Shown here: piece by piece, positions 22,711 to 36,119 of the stretch
Position numbering within the stretch: position 1 is the stretch's first letter
Layout: every line of letters starts with the position of its first letter
Origin: Meloidogyne chitwoodi
Taxonomy: Eukaryota > Nematoda > Chromadorea > Rhabditida > Meloidogynidae
NCBI GenBank assembly: GCA_015183035.1
Contig: JACZZP010000008.1
Location: 744,001-808,000 of the forward strand
Length of the DNA stretch: 64,000 nucleotides
Direction of reading: 5' to 3'
Program-made: the position numbers and the translations under genes
Notes under the pieces: model-generated
Seen by the model: the letters and a program-made list of their open reading frames with translations, nothing else
What the model was told of the DNA's origin: nothing
The model's database searches: none

Positions 22711-24923
22711 ATGTCAAAATCATTTAATTATTTAATTATTGGTATGTATTTTATTTAAAATATAAATAAATTAATTAATTTAAGTTTTATTATTTTTAAC
22801 TTTACAATTGGTCTTGTCTGATTCTAATTTTATTGAAAATAATAATTTATTATTAAATAATAATAAAAGTTTAATTTTATGTAAAGATGGAAAAGGACCT
22901 TTATTAGAAGGTGAAGGTTATATTTTTAAATGTTTTGACAATAATTGTCCTAATGGATTTATTTGTGAATTATTAAATAATAAAAATGAAGGAGGAGGTA
23001 TTTGTTGTCCTAATTTAACAGAACTTTTTAAGTTTTTTTTATTTTATTTTATTTAAGTATTTTTAATTAAAATAAAGATTATATAATGAAGAAAGTGTTG
23101 AAATTAAAGGAGAAAGTAATGAAAAAATAATTAAAGAAAGAGATGAAAAATTAAATAATAAACAGTTAAGTTTAATTAATTTAAATAATTAAATATTTTT
23201 TTAATTAATAAATTTATTTTTAAAATACTCACAGAGTTATTATCAATTATTTAAAATTAATTATAAATTTCTTTTTTACGCATAAAAATATAAAATGCAT
23301 CTAGTATTTAATTTATAATTTTTTTTTGGTTTTAAAATTTTATTTAGGCTTAAAAGAAATTTTTTTTAATATTTTTAAAAATTTAAATTTAATTTTTAAC
23401 TACCTAATTTTGTATTTTTTTTTAAATTAAAAAAATAAATAAATTAATTAATATTTTAAATTAATTAAAGAAATCAATCAGAAAAACAACCAATAATTAA
23501 TGCAATGGAACTTTTAGAAAAACATTATGGCAAAATAATTGCAAGAGAAAAACCAAAAGAAGAACAATTAAATAATAATAATGTAATGTAATTTAATATT
23601 AATTTAATTTTAAAATTTAATTTTAAAGAAAACAAAATTATCAGAATTAATTTCTTCTGTTAGAGAAGATTCTCCAGTATTTTTAAATGAAATTAAAAAA
23701 GAAGAACAAATAAAAGAAGCAAATATTTGGAAACCAAAAATATTAAATTCTAATAAAAGAATTTTTATAGACTCTAGTGGAGAAGAATTTAGCTGTAAAA
23801 GACAACGTTTAGAACCTTTCTGTGAAAATAATGAAGGAAATAAAAAAACACAATTTGTTATTCGTTGGTTTGCTAAAGAAGGAATTTGTTATTCATATCC
23901 TTGGGGTTATTGTCCTGGTTTATTTTAAAATTTATTTATTTTTTAATTATTACACTCTCTCATTTATTCCTTTTAAATATAAGAAGGGTGTAATTAAATA
24001 GACGAGATTTTAAAAATATTTAAAAAATTAAAAAGTTATGCCCGTCCTGATCGGGATATTCCTATTATGCTTGAGGAATTCTTTGATAATTATTTTTTAT
24101 TTAATATTTTGTGATCTGTTTTATAATTTAGAAAATTAAAAAATTGAAAGGACTAAGTGAGAGTGAATTATATATTTTTACATTTAAATAAAATTAAAAT
24201 TAAGGGGAACCAATAGCAACAGATAAAACATTAAGAACACTTAAAGAATGTGAAGAATTATGTACAAATAATAATAAATTAAATAATAATAAAAATAAAA
24301 TAAAAGAACCTTTTTTACCTATTTCTGGTATTGTCCGTTTAACTGAAGAAGAAAATAATGAAGAAAAAGAAAATAATAATAATGAAATTTTAAAAATAAA
24401 AAAAGAACAAAAATTTAATGAAATTAAAACAACAAAAACATTAAATAATATCGAAGAAAATAATAATAAAATAAATGTAATTAAAAATTTAAATAAAAAA
24501 ATTAATAAAAAATAAATTTTTTAAATTTAAAAAAAGGAAAATAATAATTCATTAATTTCTTATAATTCAATAATAAAAAAAGAAGAAGTACCTCCATCAT
24601 CAGCATCAGCAGAATTAGCTGAATATTTATTATTAGAACAAAAAATAATTCCAAAAATTAAAAAATGTGAAAAAATAACTCCTTACAGAACAAAATGTAA
24701 TTTAAATGGATTAAATAGTCAATTTACTTTACGTTGGTATCAAAGAGGAAATAATTGTTTTGCTTATCCTTATGGATATTGCAATAATGTTTTTTATTTT
24801 TTTTAATTTTTAAAAATTATTTTTTAGGAAGAATATGAAGAAGAACCGATAAAAACAGAAAAAGAATGTTTATCAATTTGTATACAAAGAAGAGGAAATG
24901 AGTGGAAAAAAAGAAGAGTTTAA
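22711..24923 (+). CDS. Secreted protein with Cys-rich N-domain and two Kunitz domains
   Basis: Exon 1 plus exon 2 give a signal peptide (MSKSFNYLII then VLLFLTLQLVLSDS). Next is a Cys motif CKDGKGPLL...CFDNNCPNGFICEL...GGICCP, like the lustrin/WAP-type Cys repeats found beside Kunitz domains in nematode secreted proteins. Two Kunitz/BPTI domains follow after Asn/Glu/Lys-rich linkers. The first has spacing C-x8-C-x21-C-x7-C-x16-C-x3-C, with RWFAKEGICYSYPWGYC. The second has C-x9-C-...-C-x7-C-x15-C-x3-C, with LRWYQRGNNCFAYPYGYC. All six cysteines are present in both. It probably acts outside the cell as a serine-protease inhibitor or matrix protein. The reactive-site residues are not the usual Lys/Arg-Ala pair, so inhibition is not assured. 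Ends KKRRV. Confidence 0.8.
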
Positions 24924-25123
24924 TGAAAAAATTAAAATAAATTTATTTATAAATATTATTTTAAAATAATTAAAAATAAATTTTATATTGAATTAAATTA
25001 GGTATAGATATTCTTTTAAATATTTATTAAAATTTATATAGAAAAGTAAAATTTATTTTTATATGGGAAAATAATTTATGAATTTCTTAGCTGATAAATC
25101 ATTTAAAAATATTTAAAACCCAA

Positions 25124-26662
25124 ACTTTTATTCACCCTTTTTAAGCTAATATAAAACATTGTCATGTTATAATATAATTACTTATATATTTAACATAAAT
25201 GGAGCTACTTTTTGCGATGTTGTTCATTGACGAGAGAAAAGACAGTAGCAACCATCATATTGATAAGAAAGAGCAACATCGCAAAAAGTAGCTCCATTTA
25301 TGTTAAATATATGGTTGCAGGACATTTGCGCCGTTGACATTTGCGCCGCGACACTTGCGCTGCGACTTATGCGCCGACGACATTTGCGGCGACGACTTTT
25401 GCGCCGACGACTTTTGCGCCGGAAATATTTTAAAACGCGACATTTGCGCCGCCTTTAAATTAAAAAAGTAAAGTAATATTAAAGATTTAAAAAATTAAAT
25501 TTTAAAAAGAATTAAGTCTAAAATGATTTTAAAATTAAATTTAATCATTTATTTAAATGATATTATTAAAATTTTCAACAGCCTAACAGGTTTGAAATAT
25601 TAATTAGCAACTAATCAACCCAATTATCAATTCCTTTTTTATGCTCTAATGAATGAAAAAAGACTGCAGCTATATTTGTGCAGTTAAATATTTGAATATT
25701 GTATGTTATAGAGACTTTTTCTTTCTGTACCGATCCGGATGAGTGAGGTGTCATTCGAAAGCTCTTGCAGACATGGGGGAAGTTGATCCGACGTCTAAGA
25801 GCCGAGTTACAGGTCCCCGAAAATTGAAAAATCATAGGGGGAGTAAGCTCATTTTTGGGGTGAAAAATTCGAATATGAGTATATAGCTCATTCGAAAGAA
25901 CTCTTCGAGACCTATCGAATGAGACCAAAATCGTTTTGATTGAACGATTTTGAACAAAGCTATGAAGGATCGAAGTTTGCTAGAAACACGCCAAACTTGG
26001 ACCAATTGGGAGTGTTTTATGACTTCTTCATTTGAGAGCCCATCTCTCGTTGGCTTTTGGTACATGCGTTATTCTACGGCGCAAATTACATAATTAATTC
26101 ACATCAGTGAAAATAATTAAAGTGCAGCCGCAGTAATCACTTAGTAGAGCTTGGTCCCCCCTATAATTTTTCAATATTCGGGGACCTGTAACTCGGCTTA
26201 TAGACGTCGGATCAACTTCCCCCATGTCTAGTTCGACTAAGTTTTGCAAGAGCTTTCGAATGACACCTCACTCATCCGGATCGGTACAGAAAGAAAAAGT
26301 CCGCTATAACATACAATAGCCAAATATTTAAAAGAATGAATATTTAGAATCTTAATCGGATTTATTTAGTTGATACATTTTAGTTTAATTTTTTAATAAT
26401 TTTTTAATCCTTTAATAAATACATATTACTTTTTTTTTAAATTTAAAGGCGGCGCAAATGTCGCGTTTTAAAATATTTCCGGCGCAAAAGTCGTCGGCGC
26501 AAAAGTCGTCGCCGCAAATGTCGTCGGCGCATAAGTCGCAGCGCAAGTGTCGCGGCGCAAATGTCAACGGCGCAAATGTCGTCGCACCAAATATATAATT
26601 ATACTTAATTATATTATAACCTGACAATGTTTTATATTAGCTTAAAAAGGGTGATTAAAAGA
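25124..26662. mobile_element. Composite nested palindromic element
   Basis: The outer arms (about 25124-25460 and 26440-26662) are reverse complements beginning TCACCCTTTTTAAGC and carrying a GC-rich array of units such as GACGACTTTTGCGCC. Inside lies a second palindrome (about 25690-25870 and 26150-26330) with CCGATCCGGATGAGTGAGGT and GTCATTCGAAAGCTCTTGCA. The inner part is related to the element at 30822-31551. A third small hairpin element sits in the left outer arm. Open frames across it are by-products of the repeats. Confidence 0.75.
25190..25311. repeat. Small hairpin element nested in the left outer arm
   Basis: AACATAAATGGAGCTACTTT continuing to GCGATGTTG is followed about 50 bases later by its exact reverse complement, so about 37 bases pair perfectly. 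The right outer arm has no such insert at the matching place, so it arrived after the composite palindrome formed. Confidence 0.75.
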
Positions 26663-27091
26663 TTGTTAAATAATTTATGTAAAGATACAGCTTGGTTATA
26701 AACGAGTATCAATGAGTAATTGCTTTTTCAATTTTTTTATTCAAGATTGTCCGATTTTTGCTGGTGTGACGGAATGTCGTGTGACACTTTGTTGTTTTAC
26801 AAAATGTTAGGAGCTCTTGGTTGGTCAGTTAAGTGCCGCCAGTTATAGACTGCGCTAGACTGAGATGACCCCAACCGACCCTTTCACTAGTGAACGACAA
26901 ATAATTTTTTAACAAATTTATTCATTTTACAATCAAAATAAATTTAAACATAATATTTTATATAATTAAAATTTCTAGCGATTTAAATGTTAAAAATTGA
27001 AAAAAAAGATGACAATTTTTTAGAAAATCAAAAAAAAAAAATTAAAATAAATCACAAAAATGATTATTAAATACATAATATATTTTTAAAA
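26663..27091. other. Intergenic stretch before the SRF gene end
   Basis: A GC-richer tract at about 26755-26890 may be another repeat remnant. The rest is AT-rich 3' flank. No gene recognised. Confidence 0.4.
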
Positions 27092-30000
27092 TTAATCATT
27101 ATTATTAGATGGACTTGAAGAAGAAGATCCTCTACAATTTGATGTTGTTGTTGTTCCTCCTTTTAAAGCATTTACTATAATCTTAAAAAAATAAAATGTT
27201 TGAGAGATATATTTATTCTAAATATTATTATTATAAGGCTAAAAAACTGAAAAGATACAATTGACTCTAATTATAAGGACACTCCAATGGACACACCAAA
27301 GCGTCACCTTATATCAATTTATTCTTTATATTCGTGAAAGTTTTTGATAAGATCGGTCAAAGATTGTCCTAATAATAAATGTGACTTTATATAAGGTTTA
27401 TAACGAGAGTCAGTGTTGTTTATTTATTTTTAAATATTTTAAATTAAACCTGTTGAGCAGTTAAATTAGCTAAAGGTAAAATTCCAGAAGTAATTAAATT
27501 TTGAAAAGTATTATTATTATTTCCATTAATATTATTATTATTATTTTCTTCTTTAAATAAATTATCAGAAGAAATATTTATTGAATTAATTGTAGAAGAA
27601 GAAGATGAAGATACCCCTCCTGAACAAACTGCTGCCATACAACTTGCTTAAATTAAATAAAATTAAAATTAATTTTTTATAAAAATAAAGAATAATAAAG
27701 AGAGATAGAGGATGTTAATTCATCTAAAAATAATATCACAATTTTTAATATTTTTTTAAATTTAATTTGTTAGAGGAAAAGAGGTGTGTGAGTTGTGCTT
27801 ATTTTTTAATTAATTAATTAAAAATTATTTTTTTAAATAAATACCATTATTTAAATTATTATTGATACTTATTTTTCTATTATTAAATAATTTATTATTT
27901 TTATCTTCTTTTTCTTTTTCTTCATTATTATTATTATTATAATCATCATTATCTTCATCAGCTGCATAAACAACACCTTGAGGCATTTGATAAAGTATTG
28001 GAGGGGAATTTTTAGAAGAAGAAGAATTATTATTAATATTTAATATTTCTTTTGAAGAAGAAGAAGAAGAATTACTTCTTCTTTTTTGAGAAGAAAATAA
28101 AAAAGAATTATTATTATTATTATTTATTTGGGAAGGTGAAGGTAAAGAAGAATTAATATAATAATTATTATTATTATTAGGGAAAACAGAATTAGTTGTA
28201 GTAGTAGATGAATAAGAAGTTATTAATCCTTCAAAAAGAAATAAAATAATTATTTGTGCAATTTTAATAATTATTAAATATTTTTTAAAGTGCAAAAAAG
28301 GGAAAAATTTTATTTTTAATTGTTATTAAAAAATAAAATAAATTAATTTAAATAAATAATCCCCTTTTCTTATTTTTAAATTACTCCATCATTCTTTCCT
28401 TTTTTTATTATTATTCTTTTACAACAAAAATTTAAATAAATTAAAACCTTGAAGTAAAAAAGGTAATAAAGCTGCACCTAATTGTTGATTATTATTATTA
28501 TTATTATTTAATAATAAATTATTTTGATTATTATTTAATTGTTTTTCTTCTAATTTTAATTTTTTTGATGAATTTATTTGTTTATTTAATCTTTCTCTAT
28601 TTTCTGATGCTTCTTTAAGTGCTTCTTTTAATGTTTTTAATTGTTGTTTTGAATCTATTATTTTATTAGAAGAAGAAGAATTATTTGTTATTATTTGATT
28701 ATTTTGAAAAGAAGAATTTGAAGAATTTAATAAAGACTTTAAAAAATTAAATATATTTTAATGGTAAATATCCAGTTGACTGCCTACCTGTCCGCAAAGA
28801 GAATTCTCTCTTTCTTTTCTTCACTTGCATTTTTGGCGTTAGGAGAAGTGCACGCTTATTTTTCCTCTAACTGTAATATGCCTTTTGGCACTTGGAAAGA
28901 AAGGGGTAAAATAATTAAAATTAATTAATAATAAAGATAAATTATAATTATTTTAAAAGTGACCAAAGATTAATAATCAAAGAACATAAATTTTGAACAG
29001 CATTCTCAAATAAATTTCTAAAATATCAGGGAGATAATAACCTTTAATGGGATTATAATGAAGGGATAAAAACCAGTAAAAGGACAAATATTTAGGTAAT
29101 TCAGTTTCTGTAATATGTCTCATCTGATGGACAATACTGAATCTTAATCTATTCCAAAAAGCTTCGATCTGTCGAGTATTCGCATTATTATTAATTAATT
29201 TTAATTATTTGTTCTTTTCTTTCAAAGTGCCAAAAGGCATATTACAGTGTAGAGGAAAAATAAATGTGCACTTCTCCTAATGCCAAAAATGCAAGAAAAG
29301 AAAAGAAAGAGCGAATTCTCTTTACGGACAGGTAGGCAGTCAACTGGACATTTACCTATTTTAATTTATAAAACAAGTACTAATTTAATAATAATTTTAA
29401 ATTAATTAATTAATTAAAAAAAACAAACTTCTTCTTCTTTTCTTGGCTTTTTTCTTTGCTTTTGTTGCTCATTTTCTAATATTGTTGCTGTTTTTGTTTC
29501 TTCTTCTTCATCTTTTTTATCATTATTTGGTGAAATAATTGACTTTAATAAAATAATATTAATTATAAAATAAAATTTAATATTATTTTTTAAAATTAAG
29601 GAATAATTTAATTTTATTTATTTAAATGGCAAAAAAAGGTTAAAAAAGTCTAGCTTCAATAAATAAATAAATTTTATTATTTTTTAAATAAAAGAATGCC
29701 CCGACAAAGAAAAGTTTTATTTACTAATAAATCAATTTAAGTAATTTTTGGCCTTTTTTAATTTAAAATATGTGAAGAACCGACAAAATAAAATTAATTT
29801 TATAAAATTTTTAAATTTTATTAAAATTAAATAAATAAATAAATTTATTTAATTTTGTCTGATTTAAGAAAACAAAGAGAATTTTTCCTTTCAAAATTAG
29901 CATTTTTAAATTATTTAAATGTTGCGAAAAAATAAACCGACAAAAGAATTAATTAATTTATTTTTTTATTTTTTACCGGAATTAAATTATTATTATTATT

Positions 30001-33000
30001 AAATATTTTTGTTGTTTTTTCTAAAAATTCTTGTTCATTTATTTTTCTTTTTCTATTAATATTATTATTATTTATTTGTTGTTGTTGTTGAATAATTGAA
30101 GTTAATCCTAATGTTTGTGGTTCAAATGTAAATTCTGTTCTTGTTGGATTTTGGTCATTTATTTGTTCTGAAATTATTTTTTAAATTATTTTTTTAAGAA
30201 ATTTAAATATTTATTTATTTAATTTATTTAATTTTAAATAAATATTTTTTAAATTATATTTTATATTTTAAACAAAGACATGTCTCTATGTAAAATAACC
30301 AATGAGGGAATATTTCAAAAAAGGAAAGAAAAGATAAATAAAAAAGAACAAAAATTTACTGTGGAATTATTTTTAATAAATTTTTTTAATTTTTAAAATG
30401 TTTAAATTAAATTAATTAAAAAATAAATTAAATTAATTTAATTTTTACCTTCTGTAGCATTCAAACAATTCTTTAAAAATAAAAAAAATTAAATAATTTT
30501 ATTAAAAAATAAATAAAATACTTGAATTAATTGTTTTCCAGGTTCTGACAATATCATAGGTTTTAATTTACTTGTAGCAAAGGCATAAACATGACCAGTC
30601 TCAGAGGCAACAAGTAAAAGTACTTGAGTGCCTGTTAGGGTAGATAGTTCATTTGCCTTAATTTTAAATAATTAATTTATTTAATTAAATTATTTTAAAT
30701 TAATTTTATTTTTATTTAATTAAATTAATTAATAATATTTTAAATAAATTTAAAAAATAAAATATGTCCTTAGGGCATTTTATTATTTTTTTAAATAAAT
30801 GAATACTAAAATAAAATTAAGGGATCTGGTGAAGTATAGGTGGTTTTTTTGTAGCGGTTCAATTTACACAAGTGAGGTGTCATTCGAAAGAGCTCGGCGA
30901 GCTGAGTCGAACTAGCCCTGAACGAAGTCGAACCAACTACTCTGAGCCGAGATACAGACCCCCGAAAATTGAAAAACCATAGGGGGGAGTAAGCTCTTAT
31001 TAGTGATTACCGCGGCTGCTACTAAATTATTTTCACTGAATTATTTTGTTCTAATTTGCGCCGTAGAATAACGTATCTACCTTTGTGTCATTAAATTGGC
31101 TGTTCTTAAATTTTTGATAAATTAATTATTTATTTGTAATTTGCGCCGTAGAATAACGCATGTACCAAAAAGCCAACCAGGGATGGGCTCTCACACGAAG
31201 AAGTGATAAAACACTCTCTGTAGGTTCAAGTTTGGCGTGTTTCCAGCAAACTTCGATCTTTCATAACTTTGTTCAAAATCGTTCAATCTCGACAATTTTG
31301 GTCTCATTCGATAGGTCTCAAAGAGACCTATCGAATGAGCTATCATACTCATATTCGACTTTTCCACCCCAAAACTGAGCTTACTCCCCCCTATGGTTTT
31401 TCGATTTTCGGGGGTCTGTATCTCGGCTCAGAGTAGTTGGTTCGACTTCGTTCAGGGCTAGTTCGACTCAGCTCGCCGAGCTCTTTCGAATGACACCTCA
31501 CTTGTGTAAATTGAACCGCTACAAAAAAACCACCTATACTTCACCAGATTCAAATTAAGAAAATATATTATTCTTTTAAATTAAAGATTAATAAGGTTAA
31601 AATATAATTTTAAAATATAATAATATTTTTTTAAATTTTGGATATTCAAAAAATAAATATATTTTAATTTTCTCTTAATTAAATTAATTAATTAATTAAA
31701 TTAAATTAAATTAAATAAAAAACTTTTTTCATAATTCCAGTCTTTCTTTTACTAAAAGTAGTATATCTTCTTAATTTATTGCCAATATATTCCATTTTAA
31801 TTTTAACTCTTCCTTTAGTCTTTTTTCCATTAGGCAAAAGAATACAATTATTACTTCCTGCACCTCTCTTATTCTTTTTAATATTAATTATTATTTCTTT
31901 TTCTTCTTCTTCCGGTATTTTATTATTATTTATTGATGAGGTCATTCTCTTTAAATTAAAAACAAAAATAAATTAAAAATAATTAATTAAATATATCTTA
32001 TTAATTTTTAAAACAATTTATTAATTAAATTATTTTTTATTTTTTGATTAAAAATTAATTTAATTTTTATTAAATATTATTTTTATTTTGACCTTTTTTC
32101 TTTTTAAAAAAAATATATTTTTATTTTACTCTATTAAAACAAGGGGATAGTATCGTCTAAAAAATAACAAATATGGAAAGGAAAAAAATTAAAAGAAAAT
32201 AATAATAAAATAAAAAAATGAACACAAGGATTAATAAGGTAATAAAAATAAAAAAGGATGAGAAAAGTAAATAATTTTATTTTTTATTATTTTTATTATT
32301 ATATGTAAATAATTAATTATTTAAGACTATTTTTTTATTTAATTTTATTTTGTCAGTTTTGGTAAAAATTAAATAATTAATTAATATATTTATTTTTAAT
32401 AAATTAAAATTTGTTAATAAAAAAATATTATAATTATTAAAAATAAATTTTCACAAAATGCGCGAAATAATAAAATAAATAAATAAAAATAATTTCAAAA
32501 AAATATTATTTTCACTCTTTTGCCTTTATTTTATAATAATAATATTTATTTATTCTAAAAAAATAAATAAATATTTTTATTCCTCTTTCCAAATTATTTT
32601 TTTTTAACAAAATTATTCCGAAACCGGAGTTTCTTTCTTTCCTCTTTATTTAATTTTTTTCCTTAATTTTTCCTGATTTTTCCAATTATTTTGACGAGTA
32701 TCATTATTTATTTATTTATTTTTAGAGTAGATTGCCATTTAAAAAAAAATAAATAAAATAAATTCTTTCTTAAATATATTATACCTTTGCTTTTCTTTTA
32801 TTTAATAAATAAATAAATAAATATTTTCATTGACTGCCCAATTAGCAATGTCACACAGCTTGTTCTCCCCCTTCTTCTCCTCTATCTTTTCGGCATTCAC
32901 AACAAAAATATAACATATAAAAAATAAAAATAATGATTTTGCGATTGAAACAAATATTTATTAAGGAAGAAATAAAAAATTAAAGAAAAAAAGTAAAAAA

Positions 33001-33793
33001 AATAAAAATATTTAAATTTAAAAATAAATTAAAAATTTAAAAAATTCAAAAATAATTTTAAAAAAAGTTTTAAAAATTATAACAAAGAAAATATTTAAAA
33101 TTTTATTTAATTTATCTAAAAATATCCACAAAAAAATACGCGCATAAATTAATAAAATAAATATTTTTTTCGCGGTAGAGAATAAAAAAGGAAATGGATG
33201 GATTACTGTAAAAGGAAAAGAAAAAAAAGAAATATTTTTTAAATTTTAATAAAATAATATAAAAATAAAAAAAATTGAAAAAAATACTGAGAAAATTTAA
33301 ATAAAAAAATATTTTTTTTTTAAATTTATTTACCTTTTTTTAAAAAAATAATTTAAAGAAAAATGATTTTATTTTTTTCACTAAATTGGTGGGGGAATTA
33401 TTATTAGAATACTATGTCTTCAAAGGTTATTTTTAAATAAATTAATTAATTTAATAATTTAATTTAATTAATTACCTTAACATTCTCCTCTTCCTCTTCT
33501 TCTAAATTATTATTATTTAAATCATCTTCATCATCATAATCTTCTTCTTCCTCTTCTTCATTATCATCATCCCCAACATTATTTTCTTCTTCTTCTAAAA
33601 TATTATTATTATTATTTTGTTGTTGTTTTGTTAATTCTTCTAACATTTTTTCTAATTCTGATTGTAATAAAAAAGAAGATTGTTTATTTTGTTGTTTAGA
33701 AGAAGAAGAAGAACAAGGACTTTCTTCTTCTTCATTAATTAATAATGAATTATTTTCTAAATTATTATTTTTTGGTTCTTCTTTTATTCTCAT
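27092..33793 (-). CDS. unc-120: Serum response factor homologue (MADS-box transcription factor)
   Basis: About nine exons on the minus strand. An acidic first exon (33793-33476, MRIKEEPKNN..., long Glu/Asp runs) ends in phase 0. The next exon (31948 to about 31728) starts R-MTSSINNNK and carries the first half of the MADS box: GKKTKGRVKIKMEYIGNKLR then RYTTFSKRKTGIMKK. After a 1.06-kb intron, 30660-30522 completes it: ELSTLTGTQVLLLVASETGH, VYAFATSKLKPMI, GKQLIQ. This is the SRF subtype. Later exons are Asn/Ser/Gln-rich with a short ILYQMPQGVVYAADED segment and end SSSSPSNNND. The protein should bind CArG boxes as a dimer; in C. elegans UNC-120 drives muscle genes. Introns contain palindromic elements at 28763-29356 and 30822-31551. 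Attachment of the acidic first exon rests on phase only. Confidence 0.88.
28763..29356. mobile_element. Long-TIR palindromic element in an SRF intron
   Basis: Starts GGTAAATATCCAGTTGACTG and ends with its near-complement. The arms are about 150 bases long (including CCTACCTGTCCG, GGAGAAGTGCAC, AATATGCCTTTTGGCA). The 9-bp flanks TATTTTAAT at 28754-28762 and 29357-29365 are identical. Long inverted termini with a 9-bp duplication resemble Mutator-type MITEs. No coding capacity. Confidence 0.8.
30822..31551. mobile_element. Palindromic element splitting the SRF MADS-box exons
   Basis: It begins GGATCTGGTGAAGTATAGGT and ends with the complement of the same sequence with one difference. The inverted arms match for more than 150 bases (TACACAAGTGAGGTGTCATT, CGAAAGAGCTCGGCGAGC, GAGCCGAGATACAGACCCCC). 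Flanking AAATTAAG at 30814-30821 and 31552-31559 gives an 8-bp duplication. The internal region is related to 25690-26330. It lies in the intron between the two MADS-box exons of SRF. Confidence 0.85.
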
Positions 33794-35114
33794 TGTTTTA
33801 AATATTTTGAAACTAAAAAATAAAAAATATATTTAATTTTTAGTATTTTAAAAAAAGTCTCCACCCATAAAATTAATAAATAATATCTCTTATAGTTTCC
33901 CCAATATTTATTTTTTAAAAGACCGAAATAACTAAAAACGGGGGAATTCCCTGTTATTCTGATTTCAATTCCCCAATCGATCATTCTAAATAAAATTAAA
34001 GTTTAATATTTGACACAATTAATATATTTTATTTTTAATTTGGCATATGTAAAAAAATAAAATAAAATAAAGAGGGGAGATCAATGTTCTCCGCCAAAGG
34101 AGATTAATAAATAAATAAATAACCAAAAAGAGAATAATAATTATATAGAAAATAATGTTTAAAAAAATTACAGCTGGGACATTTGGCCAAATAAAAGTTT
34201 TTTTTTAATGGCAAGAAAGAAAAAAAAGATGAATGGCCAATTTTAGCAGTAAAGGAATTAAATATTTTTCTCTTTTTTTCTTCTTCACCGAAATTGGTAG
34301 GAGGAGATAAATATATTTATTTGGAAAAAATAAGTTTTTTTTCGGTTTTTTTGTAAAAAATAAATAAATAAATTATTTTATAAAAAATAATTTTAATTTT
34401 TTTCTTTTTCAAAGCCAAAAGAATTAAAAAAAAGACAAAGAAATATTACTGTAAAAGAGAATATTTTACATAAGACAAGAGAAAGGATATATTTTACTTA
34501 TATATTCATTTAATAAATAAATTAATTAAATAAATATTTAATAAAATAAAATAAATATTTATTTATTTATTTATTAAATTGAGTTTATATCTCTTTTTCC
34601 TTATTTACTATTAAATACTTTAATAAATATATCCTCTCCTATCTTCTCTTTCTTTTTAAGCATTTCTTAAATCTTTCTTTCTTTTTATTTTCACATTTAT
34701 ATATATTTATTATTTTCCCATTTTTGATCGTTTCTTGCGTTTAAAACAATTTTTTCTTTCTTTTTTCTCCTAAAGAAGAATTTTCTTTTTTTGCCATAGA
34801 CAGAAAAACGCCATGTGTTGTGCGCCTTTTTTTACTTAAAAATTGAGAATATATATTTGGCCCGAGAATGGCAGAAAAAACTTAAAAAGAAAGAAAAATA
34901 AAAAGATTTAGTGAAATTGAGAAAGAAAAAAATAAAAATAAAAAAGTGATTGGAAAAAGAAAATTTCCAGGGAAGGAATTGATGAGATTTAAAAAAGAAA
35001 GAAAAAATAAATTAACTAAAAATAAGAGATTAGAAAAAATATCTTTTAAATTATCAATATAATTTAAAATATATAAGAAGAAAATAATATTGACAAGAAA
35101 AATAAAAAATAAAA

Positions 35115-35474
35115 GGGTAGGGGACGATTCAGAGTAACCGGTTGTTTTTGGCCATAACTTTTTTATTTCTTAACCGATCAGAATAGTTCTTTTATCAATC
35201 GAAAGGATCCGATAAGAGGATAAATTTAACTAATTGGACCAATCAAATCAGATCACTCAACAAAAAGTTATAGCTGATAAAAGTTGAAAATCGTGATTTT
35301 CGCGTTTTTCGGGAATAACTTTTTTTAAAATCAACTGATCTAATCGGTCAAATTAGTGAAAATACTCAACCTTTCGAGCTCTTTCGAATGACATAAAAAT
35401 CATTTGAAAAGGTTTAAAATGAAAAAAGTTATCGAGCTACTCTGAATCGGCCGACTCTGAATCGTCCTTTACCG
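35115..35474. mobile_element. MITE with 9-bp target duplication upstream of SRF
   Basis: Termini GGGTAGGGGACGATTCAGAG and the complement of CGGTAAAGGACGATTCAGAG bracket 360 bases. The flanks AAAATAAAA at 35106-35114 and 35475-35483 match, though such AT-rich flanks could agree by chance. It contains the TTCGAGCTCTTTCGAATGAC core also seen in other elements here. Confidence 0.75.
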
Positions 35475-36119
35475 AAAATAAAAATATTAAATTTATATTA
35501 AAAATTTATTATTTTTTTCTAATCAAAATGTGTTAGTTTTAAAATAATAAAAAAAAGAAAATATTATAGAATTTCTATACCTTTTTATGTTCTGTCCTTA
35601 CTTAAAAAGGCCATATTTTCCCTTTTTTAAAAAAATGCCAGAAGGCCACACAAATCCTTTTAACTTTTTTTGGCATTTTTAAATAAAAGTTTAACTAAAA
35701 GAATTTTAAAAAGGAGCAACACGGCAGTTAAAAAAGAGGATGAGCAAAAAAAGGACATTTTCTCTACTGTAAGAAAATAAAAATAAAGCCGACAAAAGTG
35801 CCAAAAAATAAAAAAGATTTTTTTAATTTATTAAAAGAAAATATAATAAACTTCTGGCAAAAAAAAAGTTTTTTTAAAGAAAAAATAAAAAATTTTTCTA
35901 TAAGGGAAATTTATTTAAAGATGAAAAATTAATTTTTTATATTTTTTGTTTAGGTTGAAATAAGTTTTTTCTTTTAATTTAAATGCCATTAATTCCTTTT
36001 TATAAAATATTCTTTAAACTTTGAAACAATAAATATAAGAAAATTAAAATGCTTATAAAATAGGAAATTATTTAAGGTTTTAGTGTCATTTAGGGACTGA
36101 TTAAAGCAGTAAATGGTAT

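Noticed and set aside
25611..26065. MYQKPTRDG-type and overlapping ORFs as transposase remnants (also 31160-31378)
   Set aside because: They lie in palindromic arms, have no transposase motifs, and similar frames appear wherever the repeat occurs.
26412..26627. Asp/Cys-rich small ORF (repeated ADDFCADD)
   Set aside because: It is translated from the GC-rich unit array of the palindrome arm.
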